NCBI RefSeq assembly: GCF_004124275.1
Contig: NZ_CP027218.1
Location: forward strand, 484,001 to 548,000
Origin: Pseudomonas sp. DTU12.3
Lineage (GTDB): Bacteria; Pseudomonadota; Gammaproteobacteria; Pseudomonadales; Pseudomonadaceae
Direction: 5' to 3'
Length of the DNA: 64,000 bases
Part shown: positions 35,138 to 42,964 of the stretch, in pieces
How positions within the stretch are numbered: position 1 is the first letter of the stretch
How the letters are laid out: the number at the start of each line of letters is the position of its first letter
The notes under the pieces: model-generated
What the model saw: only the letters and a program-made list of their open reading frames with translations
The model's database searches: none
What the model was told of the DNA's origin: nothing
Made by a program: the position numbers and the translations under genes

Positions 35138-36379
35138 TCAGATCCAGGAATGGCGGGCAGGCAAAGTGCCGTTGAGGCGATACGCGCCGACCGCGTGATA
35201 TTTCCAGCGCACCGGGTCGTGCAGCGTGTGCACGCGGGCGTTGCGCCAGTGGCGGTCGAGGTTGAATTCGGCGAGGGTGGCGCGGCTGCCGGCCAGTTCG
35301 AACAGTTTTTCGCTGGCGAGCAGAGATATCTCGGTAGTCAGCACTTTCGCTTCGGCCACGGCAATCGATGCGCGGGCGGCGGATTCGGCGGTGAGCGGCG
35401 CGGCGTGTACTTGATCAAGCACTTTGCCGGCCTTGCGCAGCAGCGCTTCGGCGGCGTGCAGTTCGATTTTCAGTTTGCCGATATCGGCGATCACGTAGAG
35501 GTCATCGCTGGCCCGTTCGACCTTGGCGTCGATCCACGGCCGCGCGCGGGTTTTTACGAACTCGATGGCGTCGTCGATGGCGCCACGGGCAATGCCGGCG
35601 TCGATCGCAGCTTGAATCAACTGCGACACCGCGCCTTGGGTGTTGGGGATGTCGTTGATCTTCCAGTTGTCGACCACCAGGCTCGACTCGACGCGTACAT
35701 TGTTGAGCAGGATCGTGCCGCTGGCGGTGGTGCGCTGGCCGAAGCCCGACCAGTCATCAACGATGCGCAAACCCGGCGTGCCGCGACGGACGAAGGCCAG
35801 CACTTGCTTGCCGTCATCGTTGAGCGCTTTCACCGCCACCCAGTGCGCGAACAGCGCGCCGGTGGAATAGAACTTCTGGCCATTGATCACATAATCGTCA
35901 CCGTCGGCGGTGATCCGCGCTTTCAATTCCAGGGTGTTTTTAGTGCCACGCTCAGGGCCGGCATTGCCGATACGCCAGCCTTCCAGAACACTCTGGAACA
36001 ACTGTTTTTTCTGCTCTTGGGTCGCACTGCCAAGCACCAGATTGATGATGCCGAACTGGTTCTGCGGAATCTGTCCCAGCGCCGGATCGGCGGCGGAGAT
36101 GATCGCGAACACTTCGGCCAGGGTGACGAACGAAACCTGCGGGCCACCGTATTCACGCGGGATGGCAATGCTGCCTAAACCGCTGCGAGTGAACTGTTCG
36201 ATTTCCGACCACGGCAACTTGCGCTGACGGTCACGCTTGGCCGCCTGCACACGGGCGACTTGCGCCAGATCATGCGCGGCCTTGATGGCTTGGGCGTCGT
36301 TGCGCAAGACCTGCGCGGGCAACAACAACGGGGCGATGTCCAGATCAGACTGGACGTTTGCGTCTGCCAGACTGGACAT
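35138..36379 (-). CDS. sfnB: SfnB-family sulfur-acquisition oxidoreductase (copy 1)
   Basis: The first of two tandem SfnB/DszC-type flavoproteins, 413 residues. Matching segments are LPWSEIEQFTRSGLGSIAIPREYGGPQ, FYSTGALFAHWVAVKALND, IVDDWSGFGQRTTASGTI and HWRNARVHTLHDPVRWKYHAVGAYRLN. AAGGAG precedes the ATG. It is the first gene of the operon, downstream of the candidate sulfur-regulon element at 36553-36575. Divergence from copy 2 suggests different substrates or successive oxidation steps. Confidence 0.86.
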   Translation of the reverse strand: MSSLADANVQSDLDIAPLLLPAQVLRNDAQAIKAAHDLAQVARVQAAKRDRQRKLPWSEIEQFTRSGLGSIAIPREYGGPQVSFVTLAEVFAIISAADPALGQIPQNQFGIINLVLGSATQEQKKQLFQSVLEGWRIGNAGPERGTKNTLELKARITADGDDYVINGQKFYSTGALFAHWVAVKALNDDGKQVLAFVRRGTPGLRIVDDWSGFGQRTTASGTILLNNVRVESSLVVDNWKINDIPNTQGAVSQLIQAAIDAGIARGAIDDAIEFVKTRARPWIDAKVERASDDLYVIADIGKLKIELHAAEALLRKAGKVLDQVHAAPLTAESAARASIAVAEAKVLTTEISLLASEKLFELAGSRATLAEFNLDRHWRNARVHTLHDPVRWKYHAVGAYRLNGTLPARHSWI

Positions 36380-36552
36380 CAGTGCCGCTCCTTGGCTGCA
36401 CGCAATGCCCTGGCGATTTGCACTGGGGTGATTGTGTTCCGGACCATACTACCTACCTCACATCTCATGAAAAACGCCGCAAAAGTGCGGTGAACGAAAG
36501 AATGTCCGGTGGTCCGGTTCATATACCCTAAGCGCGTATAAATATTAAATAA

Positions 36553-36575
36553 ACTAACTTTTAGGAATATGCATA
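36553..36575 (-). promoter_or_regulatory. Candidate sulfur-regulon element upstream of sfnB
   Basis: On the minus strand it reads TGCATATTCCTAAAAGTTAG toward sfnB. The plus-strand form TAACTT-N4-GAATATGCA has the same spacing as at 9137-9157. Confidence 0.45.
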
Positions 36576-36626
36576 GAAGGGGTGATGGTCGGGTTGGTTA
36601 ACAATATTTGTAAGCGCCAATGCGAT

Positions 36627-36765
36627 CCCTGTGGTGAGGGGATTTATCCCCGTTGGGCTGCGAAGCGGCCCCAAAATCAGGTAACGCGGTGCATCAGATA
36701 CACCGCGTGTTATGGGTTTACGACTGCTTCGCAGCCGAGCGGGGATAAATCCCCTCGCCACAGGG
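36627..36765. repeat. REPIN-like doublet, family C
   Basis: CCTGTGGTGAGGGGATTTATCCCC...GCTGCGAAGC and the inverse GCTTCGCAGC...GGGGATAAATCCCCTCGCCACAGG bracket a spacer with its own inverted repeat ACGCGGTG/CACCGCGT. Only one copy of this family is in the window. With the candidate element it accounts for most of the 394-bp gap. Confidence 0.85.
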
Positions 36766-36773
36766 GAGTGAAG

Positions 36774-37538
36774 TCAATATTTGCGGGATTCGGCCGCCTT
36801 GAGCTCCGGCCTCAGCGGCACTTTCAGATAAGGATTCGCACAACCAATCTTCAGCGTCCTCGGCGGTGCCCAGCGTGAGTTATTGCCGACCCGATCAATC
36901 ACGCAATAGGTCACGTCCAACCGCAGATCTTCGCCCGCTTCGACAATCACCGCCGGCGGCACCCAGACCTGAATCGCCCGCCCAACATCGGCCGCCGTGA
37001 CTGCCGGCAGATCCATGCGCACATCGCCCCAGCGCAAGGTGATTTCATCGTCCTCGGCCATGTTCACATAAGGCTCGATGGTCAGCGGTACGCCGCGTTT
37101 GATCTGGTTCGGATTAACCCCCTGACGGCGGATGGTGTCGGGGATCGTGACGGCTTGCAGTTGCTGGTTTTCATCGCTGCACAGTGCCGATGGCAGGCCT
37201 CCGGGACAATCGAGTTTGACTTGCACCCGGGTCGCCGCCGACAGCGCCTGACCCTGGCCTACCTGCATGACCCGGTAGTGGATACGTGCCGTGCCGTTGG
37301 CGATGAAACTCTCCGGCACCCGCAGGCTGACCGGGGCGCCGACATCCTCGACGGTCAGGACCTTCGAGGCGACATAACATTTGTTCCAGAACAGTTCGAT
37401 CAGGTCCCCGCAATCCATCTCGGGATAGGGCGCCACGTCGACCGACAGATGGGCAGCAGCAGCCAGATTGATGCCGGCTTTTTGCGCGGGCGCCAGGATT
37501 GGCGCTGCCAGCTCGGGGGTGTGCGAAGTGTGAGTCAT
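36774..37538 (-). CDS. Protein of unknown function with two internal beta-sandwich-like repeats
   Basis: A 254-residue protein starting MTHTSHTPELAAPILAPAQ. The ATG has AAGGAGAGA upstream, so the longer frame is rejected. Two units of about 100 residues share a layout. One is DLIELFWNKCYVASKVLTVEDVGAPVSLRVP...ARIHYRVMQVG. The other is DEITLRWGDVRMDLPAVTAADVGRAIQVWVP...LRLDVTYCVIDRVG. Each ends near a Cys-containing strand (KLDCPGG, KIGCANP). This resembles Ig-like repeats of large Pseudomonas surface proteins. There is no signal peptide and no operon partner. Not recognised as a named gene. Confidence 0.72.
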   Translation of the reverse strand: MTHTSHTPELAAPILAPAQKAGINLAAAAHLSVDVAPYPEMDCGDLIELFWNKCYVASKVLTVEDVGAPVSLRVPESFIANGTARIHYRVMQVGQGQALSAATRVQVKLDCPGGLPSALCSDENQQLQAVTIPDTIRRQGVNPNQIKRGVPLTIEPYVNMAEDDEITLRWGDVRMDLPAVTAADVGRAIQVWVPPAVIVEAGEDLRLDVTYCVIDRVGNNSRWAPPRTLKIGCANPYLKVPLRPELKAAESRKY

Positions 37539-38006
37539 CGATTTCTCTCCTTGAAGCTTGCAACGAAGTCCGTTTCTGAAGAACAAAGGCGTGAATCAAG
37601 TGGCAATACAGCCGAGAACTTTGATCAAGGTTGAATGTGCATTGATTAAACTAAGTGGCGCCGGTTGGCGACTAGATAAGAGTGTACGGGAAGGGGTGTC
37701 AATAGATGTGCTTAGTTAATCCGTGAATTACGTGCTAATCAGAAGTGTCCTACGCTGTTGAGGCCTTATGCCTAGGTCTTTTGGCGAATTGAGCCACGAA
37801 TCTCAGTGGTTTTCAGCGGTTTTGATAAGTCGCTACGAGAACCCTATCTTTAAATGATTGACATATTTTTAGCGCGGATTATCTGTTGCAGAACATATAT
37901 GTGTTCTAAATAGAACGTGTTTGATTAGTGTCTGTTGAAACAGGTTGTTCAGGCGGGATAACGTAACTTCCATCCATGGAAGTTGCCGTTTGATACATCT
38001 GGATTC
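37539..38006. other. Gene-free 468-bp region with one palindrome
   Basis: AT-richer than the surroundings. It contains AACTTCCAT-CC-ATGGAAGTT (37965-37984), a perfect 9-bp-arm palindrome 23 bp beyond the tcyN stop with no T run. It also contains the minor inverted repeat CTGTT-GA-AACAG near 37932. Promoter for the gene at 36774-37538 must lie here, but I cannot place it. Confidence 0.4.
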
Positions 38007-38756
38007 TCAGGCGTGATTGAGGAACTTGCTGAGAAACTGTTTAGTGCGTTCTTCTTTTGGATTGGCAAACAACGCTTTCGCTTCGCCTTGTTCGACGATC
38101 ACGCCCTTGTCGAAAAACACCACGCGGTTGGCCACGTCGCGGGCAAAGCCCATTTCGTGGGTGACGATGACCATGGTGCGTTTCTCTTCGGCGAGGCCAC
38201 GAATGGTCGCCAGCACTTCGCCGACCAGTTCCGGATCGAGGGCCGAAGTCGGTTCGTCGAACAGGATCACTTCCGGTTCCATCGCCAGCGCCCGGGCAAT
38301 CGCCACGCGCTGTTGCTGACCGCCGGAGAGGCGACGTGGATAAGCGTCTTCCTTGCCGGCGAGACCGACCTTGGCCATGAGCTTTTTGCCCAGGGCAATG
38401 GCTGAGTCGCGCGGCATCTTCTTGACCACGATCGGGCCTTCGATGACGTTTTCCAAAGCGGTGCGATGCGGGAACAGGTTGAAGTTCTGGAACACGAAGC
38501 CAACGTGCTGGCGCAGATTGCGCACCAGCGCTTGCTGCTGGTTCAGCGGGCGGCTGGTATCGATCTCGATATCGCCGACCTTGATCCGGCCGCTGGTGGG
38601 TTGTTCAAGGAAATTCAGGCAGCGCAGAAACGTCGTTTTCCCCGAGCCGCTGGGGCCGATGATCGCGACGACTTCGCCTTCCTTGACCTCGAGGTCGATG
38701 CCGTTGAGCACGACCTGACCCTTGAATTGCTTGGTCAGTTTTTCCACGACAATCAT
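38007..38756 (-). CDS. tcyN: L-cystine ABC transporter ATPase TcyN
   Basis: A 249-residue amino-acid ABC ATPase homologous to E. coli TcyN/YecC. It has Walker [32 protein letters not shown], signature [19 protein letters not shown] and Walker [14 protein letters not shown]. It is the last gene of tcyJ-tcyL-tcyN, 4 bp after tcyL. It powers cystine (and probably diaminopimelate-like) import; the assignment rests mainly on the near-diagnostic TcyJ and TcyL neighbours. Confidence 0.92.
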   Translation of the reverse strand: MIVVEKLTKQFKGQVVLNGIDLEVKEGEVVAIIGPSGSGKTTFLRCLNFLEQPTSGRIKVGDIEIDTSRPLNQQQALVRNLRQHVGFVFQNFNLFPHRTALENVIEGPIVVKKMPRDSAIALGKKLMAKVGLAGKEDAYPRRLSGGQQQRVAIARALAMEPEVILFDEPTSALDPELVGEVLATIRGLAEEKRTMVIVTHEMGFARDVANRVVFFDKGVIVEQGEAKALFANPKEERTKQFLSKFLNHA

Positions 38757-38760
38757 CGCG

Positions 38761-39426
38761 TCAGGACTCCTGGTCGTGCCGATTGACCCGCTCTTCCAAC
38801 TTGTTCTGGAAGTGCGAAAGCACCGTGGCCAGAATCCAGTAGATCAGCGCGGCGGCAAGATACATGGTGAAGACTTCGAAAGTCCGGGCGGTAATCAGTT
38901 GCGCCTGGCGGAACAGCTCCGGCACCTGAATGGTGGCGGCCAGTGCCGTGTCCTTGACCAGTGAAATGAAGCTGTTGCCCAGCGGCGGCAACGCCGTGCG
39001 CATCGCTTGCGGCAGGATGGCCCGGCGCAGGGTTTGCGCGCGGGTCATGCCGATGCTCGCAGCGGCTTCCCACTGACCACGCTCGATCGAACCGATCGCG
39101 GCGCGCAGAATTTCACAGGCGTAAGCGGCCATGTTCAGCGAGAAGCCGATCAGCGCCGCTGGCAACGGATCCAGTTCGAGACCCAATTGCGGCAAGCCGT
39201 AATAGATCACGAACAGTTGCACCAGCAACGGCGTGCCGCGAAAGAACGACACGTAGATGCGCGCCAGCCAGCTCACCGATTTGAAGCGCGACAGGCGCAT
39301 CAGCGCCAGGCCGAAACCCAGCAGCAAGCCGAAGAACATGCCGCCGAGGCTGAGGACTACCGTGTAATACGCGCCCTTGAGCAGGAAGGGCGCGGAGTCC
39401 AGTGCGAGTTGGAAAGCTTCTTCCAT
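38761..39426 (-). CDS. tcyL: L-cystine ABC transporter permease TcyL
   Basis: A 221-residue inner-membrane permease closely resembling E. coli TcyL/Yec[81 protein letters not shown] and [20 protein letters not shown] are almost unchanged. It overlaps the tcyJ stop by a single base. Confidence 0.94.
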   Translation of the reverse strand: MEEAFQLALDSAPFLLKGAYYTVVLSLGGMFFGLLLGFGLALMRLSRFKSVSWLARIYVSFFRGTPLLVQLFVIYYGLPQLGLELDPLPAALIGFSLNMAAYACEILRAAIGSIERGQWEAAASIGMTRAQTLRRAILPQAMRTALPPLGNSFISLVKDTALAATIQVPELFRQAQLITARTFEVFTMYLAAALIYWILATVLSHFQNKLEERVNRHDQES

Positions 39427-40226
39427 TATTTAGTGACGTCAGCGTTGAAGTACTTGGTCGACAGCTTCTCAAGGGTGCCGTCGGCCCGCAGCTCTTCGAG
39501 GGCTTTGTTCAGCGCTTTCAGCAGCTCAGGCTCGCCTTTACGCACGGCGATACCGGATTCCTGACGCGAGAAAGCTTCACCGGCGGCGACGGTTTTCGGG
39601 GCTTTCTTGGCGTATTCAAGTGCGGCCAGACGGTCGATCAGGATGGCGTCGGTACGGCCGTTGTTGAGGTCGGCGAACTTGGTCGGATCATCATCGTAGG
39701 TGCGCACATCGGCGCCCGGCACGTTGGCGCGGACCCATTGCTCGTAGTTGGTGCCCAGGCCTACACCGACTTTCTTGCCGGACAGGTCAGCAGCGGTCTT
39801 GATGTTCAGTGCGGCTTCTTTGCTCTTCAGCACCAATGCCTGTATCCCGGAAACGGTGTAAGGCTCAGAGAAGTCATACTTCTTCTTGCGCTCGTCGGAG
39901 ATCGTTACCTGGTTGACCACGACGTCGAGGCGCTTGGATTCCAGCGCGGCCAGAATACCGTCCCACTTGGTTGGCTGGATCTTGGCTTTGACGCCGAGTT
40001 TTTGCGCCAGCGCTTCGGAGAGCTCGACTTCGAAGCCAGACAGTTTGCCGTCGGCATCGACGAAGCTGAACGGTGGGTAAGTGCCTTCCAGGCCGACGTT
40101 GAGAACGCCTTTGTCCTTGATCTGTTGCAGCTGCTCACCGGCCACTGCCTGGCCGATCAGGCCGGCGCTCAGCGCCAAGCCCAGCGAACCAACCAGCAGA
40201 TTGCGACGTAGTGCGGAAAAATTCAT
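39426..40226 (-). CDS. tcyJ: Cystine-binding periplasmic protein TcyJ (FliY)
   Basis: A 266-residue binding protein with signal peptide ending near GQAVAGEQ. It matches E. coli FliY in LEGTYPPFSF, VVNQVTISDERKKKYDFSEP, GKKVGVGLGTNYEQWVR, VRTYDDDPTKFADL, RTDAILIDRLAALEYAKK and the terminal DVTK. First gene of tcyJ-tcyL-tcyN. dcyD lies 286 bp upstream in the same orientation, with a REPIN and a candidate sulfur-regulon element between. Confidence 0.94.
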   Translation of the reverse strand: MNFSALRRNLLVGSLGLALSAGLIGQAVAGEQLQQIKDKGVLNVGLEGTYPPFSFVDADGKLSGFEVELSEALAQKLGVKAKIQPTKWDGILAALESKRLDVVVNQVTISDERKKKYDFSEPYTVSGIQALVLKSKEAALNIKTAADLSGKKVGVGLGTNYEQWVRANVPGADVRTYDDDPTKFADLNNGRTDAILIDRLAALEYAKKAPKTVAAGEAFSRQESGIAVRKGEPELLKALNKALEELRADGTLEKLSTKYFNADVTK

Positions 40227-40401
40227 GACGAGCCCCTGTGTTTTCTTATGGAAGACGCTGAAGGAAAGTTGGCGAATTTGTTATTCGCGCGACTGCGTTA
40301 TCGTGCCCTAAAGCAGCTTATGCGTCTTGCGCGAAATTCGCCTGCGGCGAGACTATATGATGACTGCGTTAGACTTGAAAATACTAAATATTTGAAATGT
40401 T

Positions 40402-40424
40402 ATTCTTTATTGGAATATGCGTTA
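40402..40424 (-). promoter_or_regulatory. Candidate sulfur-regulon element upstream of tcyJ
   Basis: On the minus strand it reads GCATATTCCAATAAAGAATA toward tcyJ, fitting the TATTCC-N4-AA pattern of seven other sulfur promoters in this window. Confidence 0.4.
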
Positions 40425-40434
40425 TCTCTGGAAA

Positions 40435-40506
40435 ATGATCGCAGCCTGCGGCAACTCCTACACGGGATCACCTGTAGGAGCTGCCGCAGGCTGCGATCTT
40501 TTGATC
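40435..40506. repeat. REPIN doublet, family A
   Basis: Inverted GATCGCAGCCTGCGGCAACTC / GAGCTGCCGCAGGCTGCGATC pair between dcyD (stop 40513) and the tcyJ promoter. Confidence 0.9.
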
Positions 40507-40512
40507 TTGCTC

Positions 40513-41517
40513 TTACAGAAAATCCCTGTAGGCAAACAACGCCGGCGCGCCGCCAGTGTGCAAAAAGATGATCGGCCCTTCATCAAAACGCTGTCGGCCT
40601 ATCCCATCCAGCAACCCCGCCATCGCCTTGCCGGTGTACACCGGATCCAGCAACACCGCTTCCTGACTCGCCAACAGCTTCACCGCCGCCAACGTCCCGG
40701 CATTCGGTTCGCCATAACGCGGGCCAAAGTATTCGTCCCACAACTCAACCTTGAAACTCGCCGGCAGCTCGACGCCGAGCAGGTCCGCCGTACGCTCGGC
40801 CAGCCCCTGCACCTTCGGCCGCTGGTCTTCTTCACTGCGCGAAACGGTCACGCCAATCACCGGCAATTCTGGCAATACTTCGCTCAACGCCAATGCCAGA
40901 CCGCTGTGAGTTCCGGCGCTGCCCGAGGCCAATACCACTGCAGCGAAATCGATTCCGGTGTCCTTGATCTGCTCGGCCAATTCCAGCCCTGCGCGTACGT
41001 AACCCAATGCACCGAGCGCATTCGAGCCGCCAATCGGCACCAGGTACGGTTTCTTGCCATTGCTGCGCAAACGCACGGCAAGGGCCGCGAGTTGTTCGTC
41101 AGCATTGTCGAGGTTGTCGACCAGTTCGACCTTGGTGTCGAACAGATCCAGCAGCAGGCGGTTGCCATTGCCGGTGTAATTGCTGTCATCGGTGCCCAGC
41201 GGGTTTTCCAGCAGCGCCACGCAGCCGAGGCCAAGTTTGGCGGCGAGTGCAGCGGTTTGGCGAACGTGGTTCGATTGCAGCGCACCGGCGGTGATCAGCG
41301 TGTCGGCGCCCTGCGCGATAGCGTCGGCGGCGAGGTATTCGAGCTTGCGCAACTTGTTGCCACCCATGGCCAGCGGCGTCAGGTCATCACGCTTGATGTA
41401 CACCTCGCGGCCGAGCCAAGAGGACAGGCGCTCGAGTTTTTCCAAAGGCGTCGGATGACCGAGCAGGTCGAGACGGTCAAAGCGATCCAGCTGTTGTTTG
41501 ATCGGTTGTTTAGACAT
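40513..41517 (-). CDS. dcyD: D-cysteine desulfhydrase DcyD
   Basis: A 334-residue PLP enzyme converting D-cysteine to pyruvate, ammonia and sulfide. It resembles E. coli DcyD throughout: [20 protein letters not shown] (PLP lysine in [11 protein letters not shown]), [68 protein letters not shown] and [16 protein letters not shown] deaminase is related, but length and residue pattern fit DcyD. The ATG at 41517 is preferred over the frame extending to 41745, which would overlap epsC. It pairs with the cystine importer for sulfide release. Confidence 0.93.
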   Translation of the reverse strand: MSKQPIKQQLDRFDRLDLLGHPTPLEKLERLSSWLGREVYIKRDDLTPLAMGGNKLRKLEYLAADAIAQGADTLITAGALQSNHVRQTAALAAKLGLGCVALLENPLGTDDSNYTGNGNRLLLDLFDTKVELVDNLDNADEQLAALAVRLRSNGKKPYLVPIGGSNALGALGYVRAGLELAEQIKDTGIDFAAVVLASGSAGTHSGLALALSEVLPELPVIGVTVSRSEEDQRPKVQGLAERTADLLGVELPASFKVELWDEYFGPRYGEPNAGTLAAVKLLASQEAVLLDPVYTGKAMAGLLDGIGRQRFDEGPIIFLHTGGAPALFAYRDFL

Positions 41518-41707
41518 GGTTCCGTTCTGGCGGAGGAAGATGAAAGGACTATAGGCATGCGCTTTTACCCGGGCAACCGCGAATCGCTTATAGCCAAATG
41601 AACTGGGCCCAGCACTATCGGTTCTTAATTCGCCCTCGCGAGCATGCCGTAAAGTAGGCGCCGTTGACGCGGCCAGACAGTCCGGCCGCCCGTGAGGAGT
41701 CTTTACC

Positions 41708-42634
41708 GTGAGCGAGCGTTCCAGCCATTGGCAATTGCAGACCATCGTCAGTCAACTGCGCAGCGCGCGGGATCAATGGCGGGCACAGAACGGCCGGGCG
41801 TCCGGCGAGCAGGGTGGTCGCGAGTTGCCGTCGCGGGCGGCGATGGCGGAGATTCTCGAAGCGCTGTGTGGCGCATTGTTCCCGATGCGTCTGGGGCCGG
41901 TGGATCTGCGCGAAGAGAGTGAAGATTTCTACGTCGGCCACACCCTTGATGTCGCGCTGAATGCCTTGCTGGCACAAACCCGCCTGGAGCTGCGTTATGT
42001 CGCCCGCCACAGCGCGCAAGCCGATAGCGAAGTCGAGGCCCGCGCGATTCAGATCGTCCAGGATTTCGCCTTGGCCTTACCGGGCTTGCGCACTCTGCTC
42101 GACACCGATGTGCTGGCCGCTTATCACGGTGACCCGGCGGCGCGCAGTGTCGATGAAGTGCTGCTTTGCTACCCAGGGATTCTGGCAGTGATTCACCATC
42201 GTCTGGCGCACCATTTGTATCGCGCCGGGCTGCCGTTGCTGGCGCGAATCAGCGCGGAAATCGCCCACTCGGCGACTGGCATCGATATCCATCCGGGGGC
42301 GCAGATCGGCCGCAGCTTCTTTATCGATCACGGCACGGGCGTGGTGATCGGCGAGACCGCGATCATTGGGGAGCGCGTGCGGATTTATCAGGCCGTGACG
42401 CTGGGAGCGAAGCGCTTCCCGGCGGACGAAGACGGCCAGTTGCAGAAGGGCCATCCGCGCCATCCGATCGTTGAGGATGATGTGGTGATTTATGCCGGGG
42501 CGACGATTCTCGGGCGGATCACCATCGGCAAAGGATCGACCATTGGCGGCAATGTGTGGCTGACGCGCAGTGTGCCGGCCGGGTGCAATCTGACCCAGGC
42601 CAACTTGCAGCATGATGACGGCACGCAGAAGTAG
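41708..42634 (+). CDS. epsC: Serine O-acetyltransferase (EpsC/CysE type)
   Basis: A 308-residue left-handed beta-helix acyltransferase making O-acetylserine, the carbon precursor of cysteine. The helical N-terminal domain is followed by hexapeptide repeats: [46 protein letters not shown], and [29 protein letters not shown]. The GTG start at 41708 has GAGGAG 8-13 nt upstream. Divergent from dcyD. Placed beside cystine import and D-cysteine breakdown, it completes a cysteine module; Pseudomonas usually also has a separate cysE in the isc region. Confidence 0.88.
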   Translation: MSERSSHWQLQTIVSQLRSARDQWRAQNGRASGEQGGRELPSRAAMAEILEALCGALFPMRLGPVDLREESEDFYVGHTLDVALNALLAQTRLELRYVARHSAQADSEVEARAIQIVQDFALALPGLRTLLDTDVLAAYHGDPAARSVDEVLLCYPGILAVIHHRLAHHLYRAGLPLLARISAEIAHSATGIDIHPGAQIGRSFFIDHGTGVVIGETAIIGERVRIYQAVTLGAKRFPADEDGQLQKGHPRHPIVEDDVVIYAGATILGRITIGKGSTIGGNVWLTRSVPAGCNLTQANLQHDDGTQK

Positions 42635-42640
42635 GATCCC

Positions 42641-42721
42641 ATGTAGGAGCTGCCGCAGGCTGCGATCTTTTGATCTACAAAAACCACATCAAAAGATCGC
42701 AGCCTTCGGCAGCTCCTACAG
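42641..42721. repeat. REPIN doublet, family A
   Basis: Inverted TGTAGGAGCTGCCGCAGGC / GCCTTCGGCAGCTCCTACA pair just after the epsC stop. Confidence 0.92.
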
Positions 42722-42844
42722 GATGGGCATAACGCCATGTTGCTGTTGAACGAATCGCTGCAAACCCGCGTCATACCCCTCCTTGGGCTACTGTAGGAAA
42801 ACTACCGCCCAGCCCTGCGATTAGTCCTTACCACCCTATCCATG

Positions 42845-42872
42845 TTTAACTTGAACGTTCATTCAAGTTAAA
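42845..42872. promoter_or_regulatory. BetI-like operator upstream of betT
   Basis: Perfect 11-bp arms TTTAACTTGAA / TTCAAGTTAAA flank CGTTCA and also contain the inner palindrome TGAACGTTCA. It lies 93-120 bp before betT. The TTGAACGTTCA core agrees with reported BetI (TetR family) sites. The remainder of the 330-bp gap is the REPIN and unremarkable sequence. Confidence 0.65.
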
Positions 42873-42964
42873 CCGGTGGTTCGCTGCCCGCTCACAACAG
42901 GAGGCTTGCCTTTGCTGAGTCCGATCATTTCAGCCACGTTTCAACCCCTCGAGGTGCACGTTTC

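Noticed and set aside
34181..36178. 665-residue plus-strand frame across both sfnB genes
   Set aside because: The minus-strand products are recognisable SfnB proteins over the whole interval; this frame has repeated low-complexity composition and no ribosome site.
37965..37984. Rho-independent terminator for tcyN
   Set aside because: AACTTCCAT-CC-ATGGAAGTT is a perfect palindrome, but no T run follows in the direction of tcyN transcription. It is kept only as a note in the intergenic entry.
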